A stretch of DNA of 64,000 nt from positions 309,068,485 to 309,132,484 of the forward strand of contig NC_079147.1 of assembly GCF_945859685.1 (NCBI RefSeq). The letters run 5' to 3'. Made by a program: the position numbers and the translations under genes. This stretch comes from Eupeodes corollae. Taxonomy: Eukaryota > Arthropoda > Insecta > Diptera > Syrphidae. The notes under the pieces were generated by a model that was given only the letters and a program-made list of their open reading frames with translations, was not told the origin of the DNA and did not search any database. How positions within the stretch are numbered: position 1 is the first letter of the stretch; each line of letters starts with the position of its first letter. Positions 44,060 to 54,280 of this stretch are shown here, piece after piece.

Positions 44060-46850
44060 CCTGTTCTTTTTTGACCACGATATTTTTATTTTGCTTTAAA
44101 AGCATGATGCATTTTAAGGATGTAAAAGAAAAATGCAGTTGACCAGGTGGTTTAACATTTTTGGCAACTCAAGATTTAAAGTCAAAGATGGGTACTTCTT
44201 TCCAACGATCTTAACCTGTCCTAATTTTTCAAATATGCTTTTGTATTCTTCTGGCTGAATAATTGGTTCCATTTTCTTTTGCTCGTTTTCAATGCGACGA
44301 AACCCCTGTCAGATGGCAAGTACGATTGGAATGTCAACTATTGGAAAAACGAATTCGAGAAAAAAGCCATTTTACCAGCATCCCAATAACAGTTATATTT
44401 TTGTTCTGGCCAGGGCAGCCATCCGAAAACATCTGAATTTTAGAACAGCTTTCGAGATTCAGGCCTTTTAGGTAGGAGAATAAAATTGATGCGATTTCGT
44501 TCGAACCTTTCAACCGTTGATCTTCAGACCAAGAATAAAGTTTAACAGTATCGGATGTTTGTTTGTTTTTTGAGGTCCCTTCACAGATTGTAAAATGGAA
44601 CTAATAAAACTGCCTTGGATAATAAGCAGCTTGATTAGGAACTTTTGGTAAAACTAGATTTTTTTACAGTCAAATGAAAATTTAAAGATTATTTCAGAGG
44701 GTTTTTAGAGCAATTCATGAAAAGCCTTAGCTTTCTTTTTATGTACCGCATATTTTGCCATTATCAACATTTTTTTCTTTCCCTAATGAACACTTAATAA
44801 GAGACTTTAATCTAATGCACTCCGAACAAGCATCGCAGGTGTGTCAAATATATGGTTGAAGTCTCCTCGAAAAATTTCCCAGAAAATGTGATATTTTACC
44901 GTAAGACTGGTGTCAGCTCCATTGTTGTAGGTAGGTAGGTAGAAATGGCGATTTCAAGGCAACCTAGCCTGAGATCCAATTAGCGCTGTAGTGCGCCGGC
45001 CGTTTTGATGCCAAAAACTCGTTTGACCTTTGATTGAAAGGGATAGATTGATAGAGAATCTTCATAGCGATTATATTAGAGCCATTTTGTCGCATTGAGA
45101 AAAAAGATTAGGTCTCTAATCTTTGTCTCAGATAGCTCATCAAGTTCTTGAAAGAATGCTTTTCCAAAGTATTTAATTCTAATGTTTGAAAAAGCAGGAC
45201 ATTTGCAGAGGAAATGGATTATCGCTTCACTTTCTATTTGGTCACTACAGCTACGTTAAAAGGTCTTGTAAGAGATACCCAATTTCTCTGCATGAACTCC
45301 TATAGGCCAATGTCCGGTACAAACCTCAACAATCCTGGCTATGTCTTGCCTTGGCTTGCATAGAAGATCGATTGTACGGGTTTTGTTATAGGTGGGCCAT
45401 ATCTTCCTAGATATAATGCAGTTGGGTAAATTGCTCCACCTTCGGTTTGAGCTATGAAGGGCCGATCCTTGCCTGGCTAGCTCGTCAGCCCGTTCATTTT
45501 CCACGATACCACTATGGCCCGGAACCCAGATAAGGGTGACACCGAGGTTAATATTCAGGATCGCAAGCTCATCGCGACATTGCTGGACCAATTTAGATGA
45601 GGATATGGCCGAGCTAATGGCTTTGACAGCTGCCTGACTGTCTGTAAAGATGGCCACATTTCGGTTTTGGTTTGGGTTTTGTTTAAGTATCTTACATGCC
45701 TCCCTTATTGCCAGCAGTTCAGCCTGAAAAACGCTAGCAAAGTCAGGAAGCCTAAAGGATTTGGCTACATTTAGGGACTCAGAAAAGATCCCAGAACCAA
45801 CTTCGCACTCCATCTTTGAGCCGTCAGTAAAGATCGTTGTGTCGAAACCTATCGACACGATGTCATCCTCCCAATCTTCTCTCGATGGGAAAACCTTAAA
45901 CGCCTTACTAAGGTTCAAAGTAGGAGTGCAGTAGTCAGTGTCTACCGAGATAATATCTGAGGGAATCAATTTCGTAGTGTTGCTATGACCATAAGGTTTT
46001 GACAACCAGCTATTTGATTCCTTCAGCCTAATAGCGCTGCAGGAAACTATGTATTTAATAAAAAAGTCAATTGGTAGAAGATTCAAAATAACGTATAAGG
46101 CATCCGTTTAGCAAGTACGCATGGCCCCTGTGGTGCCCACGCAAGCTGTTCTCTGAACCTTCTTAAGCTTATTAATATTATAGGCTTTGCTAAGAGCAGG
46201 CCACCACACAATCGACCCATATGTTAAGATTGGGTGTACTACGGCTGTGTACGTCCATAAAATCATCTTCGACTAAAGTCCCCACTTTTTTTCGAAAGTT
46301 TTTCTGCAGGCGTAGAAGGCAGCACAGGCCTTCTTAACCCGTACTTCAATATTTAGTTTCCCGTTTAGTTTAGGGTCGAGTATAACTCCCAAATATTTTG
46401 CACTGGAAGATAATGATAGGATTTGACCGTTGAGTCGAGGTAGTCGCGTGAAGGGCGGTACTTTAGTTTTGGTGGTAAAGAGCAACAGTTCAGTTTTACT
46501 TTGGTTAATTCCTAGTCCACAACTCGTGGCCCAGTTGCTCCATTGTCGTACTACCTCCAAAGCAGTTTAACGCTCCAGTCACTTGAAAAATATGGCCGAA
46601 AACTGTGTTTCCTGGTGTAATGAGACTCCACACAGTGCAACTTTTTAATTAAATTTGTTACATCTCCTTTTTTGTTGATTTTTTCTGGATCTAGCCTAAC
46701 CCCATTCTTTTTCTTATGGTGTTTTCCCAACTGAACTTTCCATTTTGAACTCTGAATTTATAGATATACCCAGAATTTGCAAAAAAGCGGTTTGACAAAC
46801 TTGCAATAAGCCAGCATTTTTTTAACATTTGTTAGAATAGTTTAAAATTT
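44060..46850 (-). pseudogene. transposase-like pseudogene of unnamed family, split by a LINE
   Basis: Two minus-strand parts flank the LINE at 44922-46571. The upstream part (46850-46572) includes LLQVCQTAFLQILGIS. The downstream part (44921-44060) includes LPKVPNQAAYYPRQFY, FTICEGTSKNKQTSDTVKLY, GSNEIASILFSYL and the conserved FSDGCPGQNKNITVIGML, then a region ending PPGQLHFSFTSLKCIML. I recall this layout (an aspartate in D-G-C-x-G-Q-N-K-N) from a recurrent, mostly unnamed insect and invertebrate protein family that looks TE-derived; I cannot name the superfamily. Several stops and frameshifts make it a pseudogene. What it acted on is unknown. Confidence 0.55.
44922..46571 (-). pseudogene. 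LINE with RNase H domain (LOA/I-like), 5'-truncated
   Basis: On the minus strand from 46571: the end of RT and thumb (VVRQWSNWATSCGLGINQSK, KYLGVILDPKL), the post-RT block (ILTYGSIVWWPAL, then GTTGAMRTC, LLPIDFFIKYIVSCSAIRL), and a full RNase H domain: IFTDGSKMECEVGSGIF, FQAELLAIREACK, VAIFTDSQAAVKAI, and VPGHSGIVENERADELARQG. The Asp, Glu, Asp and late Asp expected for RNase H are all present. A zinc-knuckle-like end follows near 45240-45130 with a frame break. The 3' tail is a CTAC repeat (TAGGTAGGTAGG at 44928). GCTCCA flanks both ends (44916-44921 and 46572-46577). RNase H after RT fits the LOA or I groups. Stops near 46270 and 46110 inactivate it. Confidence 0.8.
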
Positions 46851-47279
46851 AATTGTACAAAATTTAGCGAAATTCGGACGACTTAACTCAATAACATGGA
46901 CAACTTTAAAGAGGAAACGGTAAAAAAATATAAGAAAAATTTATATTTCATTTGTTTTCATAGTTTCAATTTTGAAAATTAAATATGAAATTATTTTTAA
47001 CGTGTAACAGATAGCGCTATCGGTGAAAAAGTGTAATGTTTTCTGGTTATTTTTACAAAATAATGTACAATAATACAGCTTATGTCTTTTTTCTTAAAGT
47101 TGGCTTTGATTACTTAAATAAAACTGTATTTTTATTTTTCTTTCACAATTAATAAAAACAGAAGGAAGCGTAGAGAACTCAAAGATTAACCAAAAGTCAA
47201 TTTATACGCACACATCTAATCTTTGGATACATTTTCCGCACACATTGAACATTGGGGTCAATTTTTCAAAATGAGAATA
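46851..47279. other. short gene-free stretch
   Basis: A+T-rich sequence with no gene or repeat recognised. Confidence 0.4.
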
Positions 47280-48247
47280 GGAATTTCAAAAAAAAAACCA
47301 AAACGTTATAAGGACTATCAAAAACATATACAAAAATACAGGACGTAAATTTAAAATAACAAGATACCTCAGACAAGGGAACCCGCTTTAACCACCACTA
47401 TTTAGTGTAGTCTTAGAGGATATTTTTCAAAAGATGAACTGGAAGACAAAATATGGTATGAGAATATGTGGCCAACTTCTAAACAACATATGATATGAGG
47501 ACGATATAGTACTGATATCTACAATAGCTAAACATATACAAGAAACGACAACAGAACTTACTAGCTTGTGCAAGAACTATGGACTACAAATCAACAAATC
47601 AAAAACAAAAGTGAGGACAAACCACATCAGAGAAGATATAATTCTGGACCATTAAAAAATAGACTACATATACTTGAGACAACTAAAATTTTTTAAGGAC
47701 CAAAAGAAAAAAAAATCAACAGCTGGAAACAATTCTGGAGCCTCAAACAGATTTAGGAAATGGACCAAAGTGTAGAAACACGGAAATATCTCTTCGACTC
47801 CGCTATTTTCCCGATGCCTACTACAAACCCTGAGCTTGACTACGAAATCTCTTGACCAGCTAAGGACCTGCCAATTCAAAATAGAAAGAATATCAGGATA
47901 AGACCCAGCGGAAGGATAAGAAATGAAGACATCCGAAACAGTACTCGAATAATTGACGTGATATATAGACCCAAAAGACAAAAATGGAGTTGGGCAGGAG
48001 ATTTTTAAGACTACAGGATCAAAGATTGACAAAGTTGGCAACAAAATGGAACCAAACTTTTAAATATCAATTATTTTACTTTTCCATTTTCTAAATAATA
48101 ATTCTATATTTTGTAATTTGTATCATTCTATCAAATAATTTGTAAAAATTCTAATTAAAATTTAAAATTAAATTAAAAATTGTATCTATACATGTATTTA
48201 AATGTACTTAAAATGATAAGGTAATAAAAAGCTTATAATAATAATAA
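47280..48247 (+). pseudogene. RTE-type LINE fragment
   Basis: The plus strand reads TRYLRQGNPL, PLFSVVLEDIFQKMNW, then YEDDIVLISTIAKHIQETTT and GLQINKSKTK. This is RT motif B through E of RTE-type LINEs, with the catalytic box YEDD instead of FADD. Post-RT text such as IDVIYRPKRQKWSWAGDF (W-x-W-A-G-H-type) follows near 47960. The tail is AAT repeats near 48232-48246. Stops interrupt each block. The 5' half is absent. Confidence 0.7.
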
Positions 48248-48428
48248 GGTTTTGCATGTGTGATATGTGTTTTCCTCTCGTTTGTTCTAAAGCTGAATTG
48301 TGTTGAGAGCATTGTTAAAATTTTAAATTTGTTTGAAAGTTATTCACGTAGCAGTACGCACACAAATAAAGCCCAAATATCATTTTGATTCTATTCCAAT
48401 TCAATTCCTCGATTCAGTGCTACCATGT
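48248..48428. other. short flank of SINE S6
   Basis: Nothing recognised. The text AATTCAATTCCTCGAT occurs here (about 48398) and again after the SINE (about 48796), perhaps a local duplication. Confidence 0.35.
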
Positions 48429-48753
48429 CAAAAATCAAATGGGGTGGCGCAACAGTCCGTTGTGAACCAGGGCCTAGTGACTTACAACTCTCAACCATTC
48501 CTGTGTGCGAGTACTGTTGTCAGGAATGGAAGGGACCTACAATTTAAGGCCGAATCCGAACGGCTAATTTGAGAAAGCACTTTTTCATGACAAGAATTAC
48601 TCTTGAAGGATTTGTCAATTCCTCGCAAGAGGCAGTACCCGCGAAAATTATTTTTTTTTTTTTTTTTTTTAAATTAAGGTGGCACAGGCAGGGATTGAAC
48701 CCAAGACCATTGCATGATAGTCCAACGCACTAACCATCATGCCACGGGTACTG
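48429..48753 (-). mobile_element. tRNA-derived SINE, copy S6, best-preserved, with TSD
   Basis: This is the most complete family member, about 320 bp. On the minus strand: head with A-box-like TGGCATGATGGTTAGTG and B-box GGTTCAATCCC, then TGCCACCTTAA and an A-rich run (T run at 48652-48671 on the plus strand), then a second CGGGTACTGCCTCTTGCGAG part, TTGTCATGAAAAAG, CCGTTCGGATTCGGCC, AGTACTCGCACACAGGAATG, and the 3' end CGGACTGTTGCGCCACCCCA. It is flanked by TACCATGT (48421-48428 and 48754-48761). Confidence 0.92.
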
Positions 48754-48761
48754 TACCATGT

Positions 48762-50947
48762 ACCTGGATCGAAATCTCAATTCGATTCAATTCCTCGATC
48801 TCCTCTTGTGCCAGTATAAGTGATTTGTATGTTGGACCCTACCCTATGAACATATCTTATATCGAATTAAAACCAAATCTTTATCCACAGAAGGATTTCA
48901 CTTTGCCATTTACATGTATCGGAAGTGTTTCTACTGCATAATGTTGTGTTTATTTATTGTATACATTTCCAAAAAACATGGATAGTAACATTTTAAACTG
49001 CATATTAACTCCCTGGGTATTTCATAGATTATAGCTTTAACTTATTTGTTCGCCTTTAAGATAACTTGACAACTGCTGTAAGAAATAATCAATCTTTGAC
49101 AGAGCACCAGTGATTGTCTTCATTTATAAAAAAAATCATCATCGCCGATAACTTAATCAATTAGTAATTTGTGCAGCTGTCTGAAATCAGCATCCTTTAT
49201 TACTTATCACAAAGACTGACTGTCTGTCTGTCTGTCCAACACCCGTTTTCCAATGCGAAAACTCCAAAGTCCGGTAAGTCACCATTAATCATCACTTACT
49301 GAAAAATAATCAACATTGCAGTGCAGAGCAAAAATTGTTCCTTTTTTCTTTTCATTCTCTGCCACCCAATTTGTGAAGCCCAATTTTCGGTAAACTCGAA
49401 ACCCACCCAAAAAACCCAAAGTACCTAAATGCAAGCAGCTAGACGAAGTCCCCAAAAGAGGAAAAACAACATCTCTCAATATCCGAGCCAAGCCCATTCC
49501 TTAACATTCCAAAAACCTTCCCTTCCGTCGGACATTGCTAGCTGAATAACCCACGCCATGGTATCTGACCTGCAGTCCTACAGCACAATTTTGTAATTTC
49601 ATTCTGACGTTTGGCTATAAATTTCATACCGCTCGCTCGCTCGCTACCAATTCCGTTGCATCAGACCAAAAGTGCACTGTTTATAGGGACTTGTACTCAT
49701 AGCTCATAGATATACGAGTATAGTCTCTGATGTTTGCGCTGCGAGAATGTGTGATGGCGAAAATCATGTAATTTATCCTTCGAGGACCTGGATAAAGTTG
49801 TTGTAGATGCTTCATGGTGTTTTGTGCTGTACTTTTTCCCCCTTAGTTCTTTTACGATCTTTATCAATTTTCGTTTAACACGAACCAAAAATCGAAATTT
49901 AGTTCCTAAACACCATCAGTGCTTTTTTTTAAGCATGAGGTTCCTTCTTCTCTTTTTCGTTGTTTTAAATTCTATAGTCTCTGTTAGCCCGCACGCTGTT
50001 CAAAAGTGGATGGCCCTAGGTTGAAGGATAAGAAAAATAAACGAAGCCTGCTGTTAAAGGGAGGAGGGACTTTAAAATAGTTTGGGGAAACCCTGTTTTT
50101 GGTTGGGTGTCAAGCTACCGCCATCATGGCCTTATAAATAACAATTTTTGTAGTAAATCGTCGGTGAGCACATGTTTCTGGCGGAAACTCATTTCTAAGT
50201 GAGCACACCACACCACCGACCACTGTTCTTTCTTCGTTTGCTCTCAATAATAACGGTGCTAGTGGTGAAGGTGGTCAACTGGACAAAACAAAACACATAC
50301 CTCTCTGCTGGCTGGAATATCCTGGGTAATTATGAATAATGTCCTCGAAGAAGGCCAACGGACGGTAAATGTGTCCGTTTTTAAAGCAATAAATTCCAAC
50401 CTGGAAAGTGGTGATTGTTCACCACAGCCAAAGTTTTTGGTCAGTTGCGCCGCCACCGGTCGTTATGAGAAGCGGGCCCATTTGGGATGAGTGATACCAA
50501 AGATGTCTGCAAAATAATGTCTACCTTGACTTCCACAAAAGAGAGAAAAAGAAAGAACTTGTATTTAAGTGACCTTTACGTTTGCCATTTTTCGCTTGTG
50601 GTCAAGTCGAATGCATTATTTTCATAACCAACCAAGCCTCGTATTCTCTGTTGAACAACCAAAGTGGAACTCGAAACTAACGACAAAAAATGTATATCTT
50701 GTAGCTTTAGGAACGAATTTTTATTGCTTCTGATTTGCATTTAGAATGGCAACTCTGTGGTAGAGTTTAATGTAAATTTTTCAAATGTCCTTTTTCGGGG
50801 CCGGTCATAAAGCTGGAGTGTACACTGTACACCTGTATGCAGGTGTATAATGAACAATTTATTTGACTTATTTATTCTTCTATTTAAATGAAAGAGCTTA
50901 AGACTTTTTTTTCCTAATCTATGTTGAATTGAACACATGTACCTATT
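48762..50947. other. gene-free stretch
   Basis: No supported gene. From 49180 to 50700 it is unique-looking and G+C-richer. A TGTC run lies near 49208-49226. A possible TATA-like word (GGCTATAAATTT) lies at 49613 with CTCGCTCGCTCGCT downstream. Frames up to 105 codons show no domain. Confidence 0.4.
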
Positions 50948-51189
50948 AGGGTGCTTTTTTTGGGGATTGTATACTTTTATACCCAAAACTCTTACCAACG
51001 GTTTAGTGAGGGCCGCTAAACCGTCTTTGTTTTCATGAGTTTCTAAGTTTCCTACCAATCTCTCGAAAAGGGTATGACTTACAGAAAAGTTGTCGAAAAC
51101 AGTTTTCTAGGAACTTTAATTTCCTACAAAAAAGTCTTGAGCACCATAGCACTAAGGTTTATAGTTTTCGAGACATCAGTTTTTTTGGT

Positions 51190-51985
51190 CCTTACGATAT
51201 TTTTAACTTTCCATAGAAAGTTATTGTAATGGGTCCGATTTGTCAAATTGAAAATTTTAAAATTTCTCGACGTTTCAAGGTCCCTGGAGTCGAAATAAAA
51301 GGTTTTTAGAAAGATGTCTGTGCGTGCGTGGTACGTACGTTCGTACGTCCGTACTTTCGCGACGTTTTTTCGTCGTCCATAGCTCAAGAACAAGAAGAGA
51401 TATCGATTTCAAATAAATTTTGTTATACAGATAATAAGTCAGAAAAATGCAGAAAGGGCTCTCAAGAAAATTGAGTGGGTGGTTTTTTACCATAGCAGTG
51501 ACTAAAATATGATTTCATCTCCAAAACAATTTTGTGCAACGAAAAATAATGTTTTTGACATCTGATAAAATTTTGAAAAAATCGAATTGACAGTTTTTTT
51601 ACAAAAAAATAAAAACTGAAAAAAAATTAACAAAAGTTGGTAAAAAATGATTTTCGACTCAAATATCTTTTTAAAATTTTGAGATAATAGCTTCTTACTA
51701 ATTTTTACTTATAAGAAATATTGTTTTCAACATTAGGACAAATTTTGAAAAAAATCAAACTGACAGTTTTTTTTACAAAAAATAAAAACCTAAAAGAAAA
51801 AAAATACTAAAACTTTGTAAAAATTTACTTTCGACTCAAATAGCTTTTCAAACATTAAAAGTATTGGCTTCAAACTTATTTTATTTCAGTAATTTTTGTA
51901 TAAAAATCCAACAGTCCGTTTTTTCATAAAAAATAAAATCTACAAAAAATAGTACGCAAGTTTGGTAAAAATTGATACGAGTACA
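51190..51985 (-). repeat. unnamed modular repeat X, copy 2
   Basis: Reverse-complement copy of the repeat at 6999-7986. Shared features in order (minus strand): TTTTTACCAAACTTGCGTAC start near 51970; A/T-rich modules with AAAAAACTGTCA; CATCAGATGT-type join with CAAAAACATTATT; GGAGATGAAATCATATTTTAG; CTTGAGAGCCCTTTCTGCAT; a GTACGTACG patch (51327-51350); ACCTTGAAACGTCGAGAAAT; CAAATCGGACCCATTACAAT. It is shorter than copy 1 because part of the interior is missing. Similarity ends near 51200, where AAAGTTA is followed by different text in each copy. Confidence 0.8.
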
Positions 51986-52212
51986 TATAGACAAACTTTT
52001 AAGCAAGACAAATCGACAGACGGGATGGGAAGTTATCAGTGTGGGTCGCATCCCAGCCTCTTTTCTTTTATTTGGTTTAAAAATCTTTGGGAATGTAATG
52101 CTACTTTAACTTCAAAAACTAATATCTCGAAAGCATTATATCTTAGTGATTTTTGGTAGCAGCCCAAACACGGTCTATTATTTGTCAGAGTTGGTTTGCT
52201 AATACTAACCAG

Positions 52213-52822
52213 CTTAAATAAATAAATTGGGGTAGCGCAACAGTGCGTTAAGAACTACAGCCTATAGGGACTTACAACTCTCATGGCTGAATCACAAAAG
52301 CTTCGAGGTTGCTTTGAATGGCATTTCTAATATTTTATCCCTCCAAAGAACAAATATTTTGTAAGTTGACATTCTTTACAGTTTTTGAGCTGTCAGACAA
52401 AGCAAATGTTCAGATAATTTAACTAGAGCTTCCGTTTGGAGTCACATTACGTTACATTACGTTCTTTTCCTTACGATTGTCAAACGAAAGGTGAGGTCGA
52501 AGCTCCATTGTGATTGCATTGAATTCCTATGGCTGAACTCGTTAACGTCAGGTGAAGCTGAAGCGTGTTTGTGATTCAGCCATCAACCATTGCTGTGCGC
52601 GAGTATAATGTCGTCAGGGATAGGGGGACCTACAATTTTAAGCCGAATCTGAATGGCTTGTTTGAGAAGGCATTTTTAATGACAGGAATTATTCTTGAAG
52701 GTTTTATGAATTCCTCGCAAGAGGCAGTACCCGTGAAAAAAAACTTAAGATAGCATAGGAAAGGATTGAAAACAAGGCCTCTGTCATGACAGTTCAACGC
52801 ATTAGCCATCATGCCACGGGTA
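52213..52822 (-). mobile_element. tRNA-derived SINE, copy S7, split by a MITE
   Basis: The tail part is 52213-52283 (AAATAAATAAATT, GGGGTAGCGCAACAGTGCG, CTTACAACTCTCA). The body and head are 52586-52822, ending ATCATGCCACGGGTAC. The break falls in the family text ACAACTCTCAACCATT, and TCA is duplicated at the junctions, so the MITE at 52284-52582 inserted into an existing SINE. The head then became part of a 144-bp tandem duplication. Confidence 0.88.
52284..52582. mobile_element. Harbinger-like MITE, copy 2, inside SINE S7
   Basis: Terminal inverted repeats are TGGCTGAATCACAAAAGCTT at the left and GTTTGTGATTCAGCCA at the right. It is flanked by TCA on both sides (52281-52283 and 52583-52585). 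At 299 bp it is shorter than copy 1 but shares the ends and interior words such as CTAGAGCTTCCGTTTGGA and TCGTTAACGTCA-like text. No open frame. Confidence 0.82.
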
Positions 52823-53015
52823 CAACTACTAAAAAGATGGCATCCTTAAAAATAATAAATTTCGATAATAGTACCCGTGAAAAAAAACTTAAGATAGCAT
52901 AGGAAAGGATTGAAAACAAGGCCTCTGTCATGACAGTTCAACGCATTAGCCATCATGCCACGGGTACAACTATTAAACAGATGGCATCCTTAAAAATTAA
53001 TAAATGTCGATAATG
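52726..53015. repeat. 144-bp tandem duplication covering a SINE head
   Basis: Two units start at 52726 and 52870 with AGTACCCGTGAAAAAAAAC. Each contains the SINE head (to CCACGGGTACAACTA) plus about 50 bp of flank (AGATGGCATCCTTAAAAAT, AATTTCGATAAT / AAATGTCGATAAT). They differ by only a few bases, so the duplication is recent. The unit includes non-SINE flank, so this is a local duplication, not a second SINE insertion. Confidence 0.9.
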
Positions 53016-53537
53016 TCATTTACACACATTAAAATGAGTAAACAATTATGAAGTAAAATCAAAAGTGGTTTTATTTTCTTCAATCAAAATGTATTAAATG
53101 TGTACAATTCTATTTTCAGGAACACACGTATTTGATTGAACCTACATACATATGTTTATAGTGTAATGATCGCTTACTAACAGATAGGAAAATGAGAAAA
53201 ACTCTCGACCAGCATGTATATTTTAATTCGACAGAAAAAACGAATCTTTCTGAACACATCCCTTCAAAATTGACATTTGATGTAACCTGCGTTAAGTTGA
53301 CAATGCCAGTGATACCAAATATAAAAATTCAATCGGCGGTATAACTGCACAAACTGAGTGTAACCAAAAAACTCGGATTATAAAATATCTCGGAGCCTTA
53401 GAAATTTGATGAAAAAAGCTTTAAGATTACGCGTTATTTATCTGGGAAAACTTAAAGTAAGGTGGTCTCAAATTTTCATGAAAGCACGCTTGTGACATTT
53501 GCAACTTAATTCCACAATGGAACAAAAAAAGCACCCT

Positions 53538-54142
53538 GATGTACAATGCTCATATCTTTATGAATCCTAAGGGACAGACCAATTCGGATTTCATGTTTGC
53601 ATATTCTATTCAGGACGACAGGACTGGGATAATGAGTGTATTTTCATTTTTTACTATTTTTATATTTTCATTTTCATCTTTATAATCCATAAATCCATTT
53701 CAAATGCCTTTCATCCAAACTGAAGAGAAATATTTGGTGTAATATAAAAGTATGAAAGCGAAAGAAGAAAAATTATTCCCTCATTTAGTCCGGCCAATTA
53801 AATTGTCATTACCGTTACCGTCAAGTAACATTTGCGTCTTCTCTCACTATCGTTCTTAAAAGAGAGAGAAAATAAATACTCAGCTGCGATGTGCGATGGG
53901 AAGACACCCCCAATATCATCAACCCCCATAAAGCATAGAAACAACTAATGAGTTCCTAATTAGAAACCGCATCCTACAGAAAATTTTATAGCTGGCAGAA
54001 ATAAAACAAAAGCTCAATCATTCTGCTACTTTTCCTCGACTTCATTCTCATTCTCATGCTTTTTCTTGTGCTTATTCTCATTCCTCATCATTTTCACTCC
54101 CACTTGCACCTCCTATAGCACTTATTAACTTCTTTTGAATAG
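53538..54142. other. gene-free stretch ending in a pyrimidine-rich tract
   Basis: No gene. From about 54010 to 54140 the plus strand is strongly C/T-rich (CTCATTCTCATGC, TTTTCACTCCCACTTGC), as expected just before a 3' splice site. Confidence 0.45.
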
Positions 54143-54280
54143 CCAGGATCCAACATCGAGGCAGAAGTACAAGCACCCGGTCCCGGTCAGAATCATATAC
54201 AAAAGAAACTGGCTACAGAGCGGAAATCCAAAGAAATCATTTTGTCCAGGAGCGATTTCAACGCAAGGATTCAACTCTTG
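54143..54280 (+). CDS. candidate internal exon of an unidentified host gene
   Basis: This is a 138-bp open stretch of 46 codons, phase 0 at both ends. It is preceded by a pyrimidine-rich tract ending ...CTTCTTTTGAATAG (acceptor AG at 54141-54142) and followed by GTTAGT (54281), a fair donor. The frame has a stop immediately upstream (TAG of the acceptor), as expected if the exon starts there. The peptide reads PGSNIEAEVQAPGPGQNHIQ then KKLATERKSKEIILSRSDFN and ARIQLL. It has no low-complexity bias and a helix-friendly charged middle, unlike the chance frames around it. I do not recognise the protein. A second weaker candidate lies downstream near 54560-54650. If real, the rest of the window would be large introns of a plus-strand gene. 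Confidence 0.4.

Larger units (their letters stand above)
50948..53537. repeat. region bounded by 15-bp inverted repeats
   Basis: AGGGTGCTTTTTTTG at 50948-50962 is exactly inverted as CAAAAAAAGCACCCT at 53523-53537, with a further weak match (ATTGT) inside each end. ATGTAC occurs just outside both ends (4 bp off on the left). Between them lie repeat X copy 2, SINE S7, a MITE and a tandem duplication. It may be a composite or a large non-autonomous DNA transposon; a chance pairing of T runs is also possible. Confidence 0.35.

Noticed and set aside
45256..46086. Host RNase H gene
   Set aside because: The RNase H domain is fused downstream of LINE RT text and followed by a LINE tail with short flanking duplications.
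48670..48753. tRNA gene call at SINE heads
   Set aside because: A and B boxes are present, but the sequence does not close into a full cloverleaf and recurs at seven sites with the same non-tRNA body, so it is a SINE head.
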